Positions 36,201 through 47,609 of a DNA stretch of 64,000 nucleotides are shown here, piece after piece. The translations under genes and the position numbers were made by a program. Source of the stretch: Saururus chinensis (Eukaryota > Streptophyta > Magnoliopsida > Piperales > Saururaceae). Each line of letters opens with the position of its first letter. Positions within the stretch are counted from its first letter, which is position 1. The notes beneath the pieces were generated by a model. That model was not told the DNA's origin, searched no databases, and saw nothing but the letters and a program-made list of their open reading frames with translations. The DNA lies in the NCBI GenBank assembly GCA_035235625.1, contig CP141140.1:3395330-3459329 (forward strand), in the 5' to 3' direction.

Positions 36201-37686
36201 GGTGTTCGTGGCTCAGCGATCCCACATTGTGCAGCATGCTATTAGGCAAGCAGCTGGAGATATGCGACTGATGAATCCGGTAGCTCTTGTGGAGAACCAC
36301 CCTTCTTGTAGAAAGAATCGAGAAGGACAACGAATACTTCCAAACGGGCAGATATGGAGGCCTCAGTTACTGCTCTTGTGCTATTCATCAAAGATCTTAT
36401 CAGAAGCAAATTCTCTGTTGAAACTTCAAGATTCTTCTGCAAGCAAGTTATTTGGGTTCCGTGTTCGTTCCCCACCTTTACCCTTCCTGCTATCTTCCCT
36501 TCTACAGTCACGAGCACATCCAAAGCTCCCTAATGACCAGGGTGGTGAAATTGAAGACTCGGATATCGATTTAGCTGAGCTATCAGATTCGGAGCAAGAG
36601 GGTGAAGATGAATATGATCAGCTTCCGCCCTTTAAGCCTCTAAAAAAAGCTCAGATTGAAAAACTCAGCAAAGAACAAAGAAGGGCATATTTTGAAGAGT
36701 ACGATTATAGAGTGAAGCTCCTTCAGAAGAAACAATGGAGAGAGGAGCTTAAAAGGTTGAAAGAACTGAAGAAGAGAGGAAAAGAAGGCCAGGCTCAATA
36801 TGGCTATGGCGATATGGTTGATGATTTTGAGCAAGAAAATGGAGCTCCAGCAGCTGTACCAGTTCCACTGCCTGATATGGTGTTGCCACCTTCCTTTGAT
36901 GGAGACAATCCTGGTTTCCGATACCGATTTCTGGAGCCCACTTCTGGGCTTTTGGCGAGGCCTGTGCTAGATACCCATGGATGGGATCATGATTGCGGTT
37001 ATGATGGCGTCAGCCTCGAAAACAGTCTCGCCATTGCAAGCCAGTTTCCTGCTGCAGTATCTGTCCAAATCACAAAGGATAAGAAGGAGTTCAATATTCA
37101 CTTGGATTCCTCAGTTTCAGCGAAGCATGGGGAGAATGGTTCATCCCTAGCTGGCTTTGATATCCAAACAGTGGGGAGACAACTGGCGTATATTCTTAGA
37201 GGAGAAACCAAATTCAAAAATTTGAAGAGAAACAAGACTGTTGCAGGGGTATCAGTTACTTTCTTGGGGGAAAATGTAGCCACTGGACTGAAGGTTGAAG
37301 ATCAGATACCCATTGGCAAGCGCGTGAGTTTGGTCGGTAGTACAGGTGCTGTACGGGCCCAGGGTGATATGGCATATGGAGCCAATTTGGAAGCACGTCT
37401 CAAAGACAAGGATTTCCCAGTTGGCCAAGATCAATCTACCCTGGGTTTGTCCTTGATGAGGTGGCGTGGGGATTTAGCCTTGGGGGCCAACTTGCAGTCC
37501 CAATTCTCCATTGGCCGGAACTCTAAAGTGGCTGTTCGTGTTGGTCTGAACAATAAACTCAGTGGGCAGATCACAGTTCGTACTACCAGCTCCGAGCAGC
37601 TTCAGATTGCACTTGTGGGACTTATTCCCATTGCAGCCACCATCCTCCGGACCATTTATCCGAATTCTTCTTATTTTATGAACTAG
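33248..37686 (+). CDS. TOC159: TOC159, chloroplast outer-envelope preprotein import receptor GTPase
   Basis: Two exons, 33248-34872 and 34962-37686, joined by a GT-AG intron of 89 bp (AG|G, Arg at 542). 4350 nt, 1449 aa; Arabidopsis Toc159 is about 1500 aa. Seen: a long acidic A-domain (Glu, Asp and Ser rich) to about residue 730, ending in the Toc159-type block DGQIVTDSDEEVDTDEEGDG followed by LAALLKAA. The GTPase G-domain has P-loop GKTGVGKS at 818-825 and DTPG at 865-868. The C-terminal M-domain includes YFEEYDYRVKLLQKKQWREE and THGWDHDCGYDGVSLEN. Established for the family: it recognises transit peptides of photosynthetic preproteins at the outer envelope, with Toc33/34 and the Toc75 channel. 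The A-domain and its wording favour Toc159 over Toc132/120. The gene is complete with no frameshift. It is divergent from the plastid-type gene at 28115-30530 and in tandem with VPS2.1 downstream. Confidence 0.97.
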
Positions 37687-38881
37687 GTATTGCTTTCGTT
37701 ATATGGCGGTGTTGCTAAGTTTTGGTGGGGAACGTACTGAGCATGTCTTTAGTGCTGCCTGTCCCTTTACTTGCAGTCTTAATAATGTTCTGTTTACTAT
37801 CTCTCCTAGTGTAGAACTACCGCAAATTGCGAGTTAATTCTTATCCTTCAGGCCGGAGTTAGTGTTGTAAGATGAGGTGGAACCAACAGGAATAATGTCT
37901 TCTAAATTTTGGTTCACAACCAAGAGGATAATAATGCTTGTTCAATTTTGTTTCACGATGTTGTTTAATTAAATCTTTGTTGAGGTCTTAATTGCATGGT
38001 TTATGAGCTCTCATATTTAATCTCTCTCAAGAGAAATTAATATTTGCATTTCCGTGCTTATTGTCCCGCAGGGCATATATTATGCGATTCAGATGGCAAG
38101 AATCTTCCCTTGTACTGTGTTCGATAAACTTTGCTGGTAGTTTGGCATGAAGGCGGTCATGGTTTTTCGCATAAGACGAATATCTGATAACCAACGATTA
38201 TTTCAATATCTTTCATATGTTGCACTTATATATAGTGGCAATAATGAGGTATTGCTAGTTTTCTCATAAATAGAGGCCGTCATGAACTCCTGTTACTTCC
38301 TCCTATGAAAAACAAAGAATTAGGAACGCTTATATTATATAATACCATAATTGGTCAAGTCTATCATCTGATGCTAATGCCCCTCATGCATCTGCGTTTG
38401 TTGTGTTGGATCTCAACCTTGTATAGCAGCATTACACAGGCTGTTTACCAGTGACAACTTTGTATATGAAAAACTTAGGGCTACATGTTGAGTATACGTC
38501 ACGTGTACAACTCACATTGGTTGCTACTGATGTGACTTTTTGAACTCTAGTAAGCCTTAGCATAATCGACGAGGCTCTGACACTAATTTACGTGTGTGCT
38601 TGACTATTGACTATTGAGGGAGCCCCAACTGCGTTTGGGAAATGCAGGGGTTGTTCTCGTAATAATTTCCCCCCTCGACTCGTCGACACCGCGTAGAAGA
38701 AGAAAAAGCCGTCTGCGCCACGACGACGATCGGTTGATGGCCCATAACAACGATTATTCGATTTCGCTGGACAGCATTACCAACGCACGGCGACAACTTG
38801 GATTCGGAAGCTCGAATCGTTCACCTTTTCCGTCTGTCGAAGGTTTTTCCGGCGATATCGACGCTGTCTCCAAGGAAAGAT
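37687..38881. other. TOC159-VPS2.1 spacer
   Basis: Holds the TOC159 3' UTR and the VPS2.1 promoter and leader. The GC-rich stretch 38640-38860 is probably VPS2.1 5' UTR. No other gene is seen. Confidence 0.75.
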
Positions 38882-41859
38882 ATGAGTTTCATCTTTGGCA
38901 AGAGAAAGACTCCTGCAGGTATTTTTTCTTCTTCTTCTCTCTGTACTAAGATTGTGGCGAGTGATTGCTTATTTCTTCTCGATTCTGATCCGGCAAACAA
39001 TTGAATTGAAACTCTTATGTAATTTTTTTTCCCGATTTGCAGTTACCTTTTCCTGGATAAAATACGAATTGTCGTTTGTGTGAATTTGATTCGCGTTCAA
39101 GTCGATCCCCTCGAGGCCATCTGACTGATGCAATCAGTCAATTTTGGACCTGTTTTACCGTAGAGTTCATGGACATTTTTATGCGTCTAGTAACTCAACT
39201 AGTTTGTAAGAATGAATCGGATGGAATTGATTGGTTGGTCATGCATCCATCATTTCGTTGCGATTTTTCTCTGGATTGGGTTCTTCAGGTGTTTGGCTAA
39301 ATACGGTGGTTCTGAATGGCGTAGGGCATTGACTGTGAAGCCTGCTCTTTTAATCTCTTTGCAGGGTTATTCTTTTTATTTTCCGCCTAATTTTGTTGTG
39401 TGAGTTCTGAATTTTTTTTCCTTATTTTGTGATTATGCAGAGCTTCTGCGGGAGAACAAGCGGATGCTGGACAAATCTATAAGGGAGATAGAGAGGGAGA
39501 GACAAGGTCTGCAAACTCAAGAAAAGAAGCTCATTTTGGAGATTAAGAAAACTGCAAAGCAAGGGCAAATGGTACATATCTCTCAGTTTTTAGTTCAAAG
39601 TTTCTCTTTTACTTACTACAAAAAAAATAGATATGTAAGTTTTTATCGTACTTCTTTTTGTGATTACAGTGCCCTTCATTGTCATGCTAGTTTGTTGGCT
39701 TTATGAGTGTTCACTTAAGTCATTGAAAGCTGGTCATGAGCTTATTCAAATGCTTATTGTACTTAGTTTTTAATCTTTATATCCTTCACATTTGTCAAAG
39801 TAAGTGGAGGCTAGCTTTAATTTGGAACCAGAAGTCGGCTTCACATTTTTAGTTTACATAGAGCTCCTTTGCCAACTGGACACGGTTCCTGATCTTTATT
39901 TTCCAGTTAATATACAGAAGCAAGACGTTCTAGGGCTAACTAAAATAACTGCAAATAAATCTGGTACTACTTGTGCACATTGTTGGAAATGAGTTTATTT
40001 ATCTTTTGGGAACAACCTTTGCTAAAATAATCCCATGTGGAACCAGATGCAATATCTCTTGCAAGGTTTGCTGTATTTAGCTAGATGCCCCAACTCGTGA
40101 ATATAGCTGAATAAAATGCTAAAATATCTGGAGTCAAGATCCTATATATGAGTGTTTTACCTGCGCTATTCTTATGACATTGCTAATTGAGAATTTAGTG
40201 GACAACATTTTGCAATCTATATGGTCATTAAGAGAACAAATTGATGAGTATTTTCATCCTTTTTGAAAAAATGCCATGCTAGCACTCACTTTTTTCATAC
40301 AATTTGTGTCCCTCTTATTAATTTAAGAAGAATGTCAAATCTTGTGTAATAGAAACTTTCTGAAAATTTGAGATGCAATATGCTGTTGTCATCACTAAGT
40401 ATATTTTTTATTTTCATATATAACTTTTATTTATGAAGCTACTTGTCTAGCAAATAAACTTTTTTCTATAAGGATTGTGTAACTGGGGTTGATATGTTTT
40501 TTTGCCACCCTATCCATGTGTTTTAACATGAATGTAATGGTCTTGAATGTGAATCTAACATGAACTTTTGTGCTTACTACTCTATCCCACAAAGACTATT
40601 CTCGTATTTGTTTTCAGGGTGCTGTGAAAGTGATGGCAAAAGACCTTATCAGAACGAGGCACCAGATAACCAAGTTTTATGCACTGAAATCACAGCTTCA
40701 GGGTGTGTCCCTTAGGATTCAGGTAGCCTGTCACATTTTTGGATGTTGGTTTATATGAAGGTTATTACGAAGTACAAACAACTATTATATGATCATCAAT
40801 TTTTCTGTTTTTCTATAGAGGCTAATAAGAGTGTGGAATTTCTTATCTGAATTAGAACTATCTAGTTAGGTTCTAGGTTTTGATTAATATGTTAGTTGTA
40901 AAGTTAGAGGTTTTCTGTGGATGTATTTCAGCCATTTTGGCCTTGGGTACTGAGTAAACTTCTTCTTCAGTTAGTATTTAGTTATTTCTTCAAAATTGAC
41001 TTAGGATGTTATCAGCTGGTGAATAAACGGGTTCTAGCCTGTTATACTGAAGCCCTAATTCTTTTAGTGATTTGATCAAGCAGTCAATTGCAATATCTCG
41101 GATTTGTAAGTAGATGTACTTAAGGCATTTTGACCTTGGGTACTGAGTGAAGTACTTCTTACTTCAAAATTAACTTCGGATGTTATCAGCCAATGAATAT
41201 ATAGTTCTTGCCTATTATACTGAAGCCCTAATTCTTTTAGTTATTTTATCAAGCAGTTGATTGGAAATATCTACCTGTCTTACATTTTCCAATGAGTTAT
41301 TGAATCTAATATAATCGTATTAAATCCTAAGTTAGATCTCTTACACTTGCAGACTCTGAAATCAACACAAGCAATGGGAGAGGCTATGAAGGGATTCACG
41401 AAGGCTATGGGCCAGATGAATAGACAGATGAACTTACCAGCGTTACAGAAGATAATGATGGAGTTTGAGAGACAGAATGAGAAGATGGAAATGGTGACAG
41501 AGGTGATGGGTGATGCCATCGATGATGCTTTGGAAGGAGACGAAGAAGAAGAAGAAACAGAAGAACTTGTGAATCAAGTTCTTGATGAGATAGGCATTGA
41601 TATTGATGCTCAGGTGTCATTTCTTCTTCTTTTTTTCCATTAGTTTGTTATACATGTACAATTTTCTTTTTGAACCCACCCGTTTTTAACATCTAATTAG
41701 TGTTGTGTTAATTTTATGCAGCTTATGAAAGCACCATCATCTGCTGTAGCTGCACCTAGTTCGACTAATAAAGTTGCCCAAGCTGAAGCAGCGGGAAATG
41801 ATGATGCTGGGATAGATAACGATCTACAGGCAAGGCTAGATAATTTGAGGAAAATGTAA
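38882..41859 (+). CDS. VPS2.1: VPS2/CHMP2-type ESCRT-III subunit (SNF7 family)
   Basis: Five exons: 38882-38918, 39441-39571, 40618-40722, 41353-41613, 41722-41859. All junctions are GT-AG; 672 nt, 223 aa. The protein starts MSFIFGKRKTPA and is close to Arabidopsis VPS2.1 throughout (ELLRENKRMLDKSIREIERE, GAVKVMAKDLIRTRHQI, TLKSTQAMGEAMKG, MGDAIDDALEGDEEEEE). The basic N-terminal helices, acidic C-terminal half and terminal MIT-interacting motif (DLQARLDNLRKM) are all present. Established for the family: polymerises on endosomal membranes with the other ESCRT-III subunits to drive multivesicular body formation, and recruits VPS4 by its C-terminus. The start is fixed by homology. Intron 3 is the longest at 1046 bp, and introns 3 and 4 are AT-rich. 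The ATG lies 1195 bp after the TOC159 stop, on the same strand. Confidence 0.97.
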
Positions 41860-42756
41860 TTTCTGCACCGAAATTATACGTGTAATTATGTCTTCGCAAT
41901 TTGTACTTTGAAGAACTATGTAACACTGGATATAATAGTATTTATCCATTTCTTTTCTTTCACGCGTGACCACTATGTACATGGTGGTACCACCGTACCG
42001 GTGATTTTTAAGTATTACCCCCTCCATCCCATGAAGTGTCTGGATTTGGCGAAACTAATGTTTTAATATCTGGCCGGACACTGACTCAGAGTGGTGTCCA
42101 GACCGCTTTAACCGGGTTGACCCAGTAATATGAAAGCTCTTATTCAGTTATTTCCTCCTCTCTCAAAACCCTAAAATTAGCGATGAGAAATTAGAGGAGA
42201 TGGGTGCGGCGGCAGCTTCCCCCTTTCCCGGTTCCCCCTTCACCTCCCCCTTCCCCAGTTCTCCCTTCACTTCCCTCTCCTCCTCGGCAGCCCAACCCCA
42301 ACCCCGACCCTGATTTCTCCCTCTCCTTGGCAGCCCGATCTCGGCCCTGACCTTCCCTTTGGCTCCACAAAAGCCACATATGCTCCCTAGAAGCAGATAT
42401 GGTTGAGCTTCTCCGGTCCTCCTTGCCCTACCCATGACCACCCCCTCTCTTTCCCTCTTCCACCTTATGGTGTTCCCCTTTTCCTGGGTATTTTCTTCTT
42501 CTACTAAAACCCGGATCAGCCTGGCTGTCTGGATCACCAGTTTGACTGGTTGAGTTAAAATGACCTGGCTGAGACTCAGACCTGGAATTCTGGCTTTTTC
42601 ACCGTCGAATTTGGGAAGTAGAATTTGTACTTTTTTGACATGTTTTAGTTGTGAGCCCCACGGTTAATTTTACTTATTTTACAATACACACTTTTTCCGG
42701 AAGGGAATATGAAATAAGTCCATGGAAATGGCCTTTGTTTTTTATAGGTTGACATC

Positions 42757-43257
42757 TAGGGTGCTTTTGGGATGAAGTAGAAAGAAAATTAATTTATAAG
42801 AGAATTAATTTTTGATTAAAAAAAATAAAAGTATATGACATTGGGATATGGTTTTTATTAGATAATTTTTTTTAAAAAAGTAGATTTTAGCTCACTTTTA
42901 ATTTTTATGTAAAATTGACAAAAATATCCTCCAATATAATAGGTAAAATGTATGACCAATGGGTAAAATGTCTTTTATATTATATAAAAAAAGAAATAAC
43001 TTTCTTTAAGAACTCATCTAAAGAGTGAGGTGAGTTCTTTTATATTATATAAAAAAAGAAATAACTTTCTTTAAGAACTCATCTAAGGAGTGAGGTGAGT
43101 TCTTGAAGAAAATGAATTGACCTAAAAGTTGACTTATATTAGAAAAACGATTTTAAGGTTAAATGACCATTTCATATAATTTTTGGCTTAGAAAGTCATT
43201 TTCCATGTAAATAAATTATTTTTTACTTACAAAAATTGCTTCCCAAACGGTCCCCTA
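42757..43257. mobile_element. hAT-like MITE (about 500 bp)
   Basis: Ends TAGGGTGCTTTTGGGA and TCCCAAACGGTCCCCTA are inverted with few mismatches. Non-coding, AT-rich. Contains a 65-bp tandem duplication at 42971-43100. No clear 8-bp target duplication. Confidence 0.6.
42971..43100. repeat. 65-bp tandem duplication inside the MITE
   Basis: 42971-43035 and 43036-43100 are identical but for one base (TCTTTTATATTATATAAAAA...). Confidence 0.95.
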
Positions 43258-44556
43258 ATGGCTCAGCTTTTCTAATTTGAGTTTTGAACATTGAAAGCCA
43301 TGTTGATACACATTTTTTGGTATGGAAAAAGTTAACATGAGCTCAGATTCAGGGAGCCTAGGCATAGTGAAAAAGGTTCCCAATGACGCACGAGAAGGGG
43401 CGGGTGATTCAAACCTACCGGCTCACACATTTGGATGAGCCTAAGTTCATATAAACGAGATTCTTTAAATATACAAGTTCTTATGCCAAAAAATAGATTT
43501 TTTGCCATTCTATTTTGATAGCATGCCGCGTTAACTGAGAACCAAAAATTTACAGGTTGAACCACATGCACCAGTATGACTTAGATGAAACATTTGAGAG
43601 TCCACTGATATGTAATAGTGAACAATAAGTGTACAATATAAAGGCTTAAAGTAACTAACATAGAAATGAATCTCTACACTTCGAAGTTCGAACTCAAAAA
43701 ATAATGAATCAAATCGTATTTAAGAAAGCAAAACACCTTACTTTTATAAAGGCGAGATTATGTTAGGAAATAAATGGTGATGAGTACTGGATTTGGTTTT
43801 TGTCCTGAGAAGGGCAGAGTGACAGTTGGTCCTGATTCCTTTTAGCTTGTTAGGAGATGCAAGAGATGTGACTGTTAAGAGGTTGTACTTCGGTTGATTC
43901 TACTTGGGCCCAGATATCTATATGTGCGGAATGAATAGAGAATTTAGTACGGGCCTAGGGGAAATTCCTCTTAGACAGCCAGTTGTTTTTTTTCAGAAAT
44001 GTAACATCTTATCTGCTAAATATATGTGAAATTATTCATATGGTTGACAATAAAAGTCATGTGTTTTCTTTTCTTAAATTGAGGCCTGTAAATGTAGTAT
44101 ATAGTGTGGCCTGACGAGCATGCGTCTGTTTTGACGGACGTGTATCTGCTTAAAAATTGCTTTGGGGTGGTTCTTTGCTTCTTAAATCTTGTGTCATATA
44201 CGTTTCATTTCAAATTATTTATTTGGAGCCACTGAGCAAATTTAAATTGTTGGATCCCACATGTAGGAAAATCTTTCTAGTATGTGTTAAAAGATTAGTA
44301 TATATAATTCCAAGAACCAATATATTTTTACAAGAATATCCCAAAAGTGGAATTTCTTAAGACTCCTTGCGAAGCCAATTAATCTTAGATGTAGTGATAT
44401 AAAAGAGGACAAAGCATATTGTAAAACCAATGTCATACCCACGAAAATTAGTATCCAAATATAAAATTATTTTGAATAAATTATCTTCTAATAACTCCAT
44501 GGTCAACAACATTAATGAAAAATTTTAACAAAATAAAATAAAATTTCAAGTGTTTA

Positions 44557-47500
44557 TGTGACACCCCGACCCCGGCCTGGCCCAGGGTCCAAAAATCGAT
44601 GAAAACCAAACCCAGAACCAAGAGCGGCACACTCTGAGTGCAAGAGTTTTCTCGTTCCTCTACGCGCTCCGAAACTTTAGCGCTCCATTGTGCGTAGGCA
44701 AGAACTGGCCTAATTATATACCTAATTCTGACCGGGCCAACGTTGCATTGCCGTTGGTTGCCTACGTATATATCGGATAACATCCACGATGTTACTCTGA
44801 TACGATCGGATTCAGACGTAGTTCTGCCTATTGGCTACTACATATAACCGTCATACCAAAAATATATACATATAAAATACGTATCTCTGAATAATTAATC
44901 GGAGTTATACAAAAACCCGATAAAACATCGGCAACACACATATCGCTTTATCATAGAGATGAGCACCACACAACCACCACAACATTCCTCACTCTATCAT
45001 AGAGCAAGACTATCACATTCACATGTCTCGCTATATCACTTAGCCGAGACCACACGCATCACATGTCTCGCTATATCACATAGCCGAGACCGCACGCATC
45101 ACACGTCTTGCTCTATCATAGAGTGAGACAAAACACAATCATAGGTTTCGCTCTATCACTGAGCCGAGACCAAACACACACACAACACGTCTCGCTCTAA
45201 CCCAGAGCGAGATGACACACATCATAGCATATAAGCAAAGCATATCATAAGATAAACACACGCACAACCCATCTCTCTCTAACCCAGAGGGAGATGACAC
45301 ACATCATGCATATAAGCATAGCATAACAATATATAAACACACACACACAACCCGTCTCTCTTTCACCCAGAGCAAGACGACACACAACATAACATATAAG
45401 CAACACATATCATAATATAACACACGCATAGCCTGTCTCTCTCTAACCCAGAGCGAGATGACACACCTCATAACTAGCATATGCCATTCTATAATTAAAA
45501 TAAGAGATAAGAAACTCTTACTTCCCTAATGTCTCACGAGGTAGCGGTATTCGGGACGCTCGTTTCTGGGCGTCCTCCCCTTCAGATCCGGAAACAGTGG
45601 ACAGAGCCCCCTCAATCCTCCATACGTTCATCGCCTTGCACCGAAATACGACCCGACCAACTCTCCCATTTCCCATAGAATTCACGTTTTCTGCGCCCGA
45701 GGGCAACGGACAGAACCTCCCCTACCCGGGGTGTCCTCACACATCGTGGCCCTTCGGTGGAGAACAAAGCCTCCCCTACTTCGGGTCACTTCTCTTGATC
45801 CGGCCCGGTAATAGAGGACGGAGCCTCCTCTCTCCCCGGGCCTTCTCTCTCTCACTCTCGTGGCAGGAGAGCGGCAGACAGAGCCTCCTCTTGCCCCGGG
45901 TCGTTCATCCCTTATGGGAGCGCCAACTCGAGGAATGGACCATTCTATTGCGTAGATCACCCTCAAATTAGCTAGGAACGCCTCAAGAATGGAAGAAAAC
46001 GGACTCCGAACGAGTCCAGAAACTCCCCCCAAAAAAGAAACGGGAATCCAATTTATAGGGGAGGAGCCGAGAGCGTACGAAACGCTCTCGGGGATGCACG
46101 TTTATAGGGGAGGGGTACTACTAGACTTCATGGACTCCGTGTAATTTTCTTAGCATGTGACGGGGTCGTAAACCCCTTGAACCAACCTTGGTTGACTTAA
46201 CGGTTTATGATTAACCCTAGGGGCAAGACGGTCAATTACATGGTCCATTGAACCGAAGCCCCTAAGTTGGGTAAGTGAATATCGTACAATGATTTAACTA
46301 CATGGGTAAAATAGTCATTTTACAATCTCCGGAATTTTTCCCAGTCTAAAACTTGCTAAGAATAACCCCACGCTTGTCAAGGTCCAATAGGAATTTTCCA
46401 AATTTTTTTTGACATTTTTATCCCTATAAACCGGACCCGGTTCCACCCTTCTTTTCTTTTTATTTAAACCGGACTGGTTTGGTTCGGGTCGACAACCCGA
46501 ACGCGGGTCATCTTCCCCGCATCCGGCTAGAGGCGAAAACACCTCTGATGGCGCCGCCCCTCACTGCCATGGCAGGGTGGTGGTCTAGGCTCCACCGGAT
46601 TGTCGCCAAGCGGCGATCCTGTTAAGCCTAGGCCGGTTGCCTCTTCGAGGCCGTTTGGCAGCCACCAAAAACGTCTCTTTTTTTTAGAACGGTAGAGGCA
46701 TCGTGACGGCAGGCTGGCATGGCCGGTTGATGGACTGGACTTGACAGGATCGTCGTTGTCCGGTGATTCCAGCAGCCCTGGTTCATCCTCCAGCCGGCGG
46801 CTACACTTCGCCGCCGCAAGTTCTTTTTTTTTCCTGAGATGACCCGGCGGCTGCGGCAGTCAATCCGTCGCCACCAAGGCCGCCGAATACAAGCCGCTGC
46901 AGCCAAGGCTAGGTCTGCCACAACCAGTGTGGCCCCTTTCCGATTGCTATTCCGGCGACTAAAAAAAATGTTGTTCACGTAATTACATGAACAGTATTTG
47001 CATAAAACACTATTATTTACAAAAACTACTATAATTTTTATTTACTCAAATAACAAAATCGATAATAATCTAAACTTGAAATCCTACCTCCGTGGCCGAG
47101 TTGACATCGATCCACCACCGCTAAAGCCTCACCAGAAAATTCACTCGACAACCTTCTCCACCCTCTCTCTTTCCTCAACCCAAAAATGATCCCCCTTAAT
47201 TGTGCCCTCAAAAGCTTTTTTATAAGCATGAGGATCCTAATCCCCTGAGAAGTTGAGTAACTCTCCCCAATTAGGACCTTAAAAATTAGTTTCGGAATTA
47301 TAAACAATCGGGCCTGCAAAACAACTTAAACGGGCTAAATACTGTCTAAATTGGGTAAACAGGCCTAATGCGATATACTCAACTTCGAACAATCGTATCT
47401 CCCTCATCCGAACTTTGATTCAAGTGTTCTTGGTGGCGTTTCGAAGCTCTATATGTCTATTTTGTAATAGAAGTTTCAGCCACAAATTCTATCTAGATAT

Positions 47501-47589
47501 GAGGTTATTTTACTAAGAATGTCTATAGGTTAAACACCCTATTCTCCACAAATTTAATTTTCAAAACTAAGAAAATTAGGGATATTACA
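44557..47589 (-). mobile_element. LTR in reverse orientation (about 3.0 kb)
   Basis: On the plus strand it starts TGTGACACCCCGACCCCGG and ends GGGATATTACA. Reverse-complemented it starts TGTAATATCCCTAATTTTC, close to the LTR start at 63278. Blocks near 44700-44830 are reverse-complement matches to the right part of the LTR at 54346. No clear target duplication: GTTTA on the left, TATAT on the right, so the boundaries are less sure. It contains a hairpin-bearing tandem array (44940-45475) and GC-rich stretches whose ORFs are not genes. Confidence 0.7.
44940..45475. repeat. imperfect tandem array of palindromic units inside the LTR
   Basis: A unit of roughly 50-80 bp repeats about eight times. 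Each contains a short palindrome of the form TCTCGCTCTA..TAGAGCGAGA, separated by CACACA-rich spacers. The same palindrome occurs in the LTR at 54346 (about 55735-55850). Confidence 0.75.
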
Positions 47590-47609
47590 TATATAAAAAT
47601 ATAAGATAT

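Larger units (their letters stand above)
41860..44556. other. 3' flank of VPS2.1 and gene-free spacer
   Basis: 42180-42500 is pyrimidine-rich, with ORFs that look like chance. A MITE occupies 42757-43257. The rest is AT-rich without recognisable features. Confidence 0.7.

Noticed and set aside
44940-45475. CRISPR-like regular repeats
   Set aside because: Units are diverged tandem repeats in a plant LTR without unique spacers or cas genes.
45597-46032. Proline/Arg-rich ORFs of about 120 residues
   Set aside because: Inside the reversed LTR; open only because the block is GC-rich.
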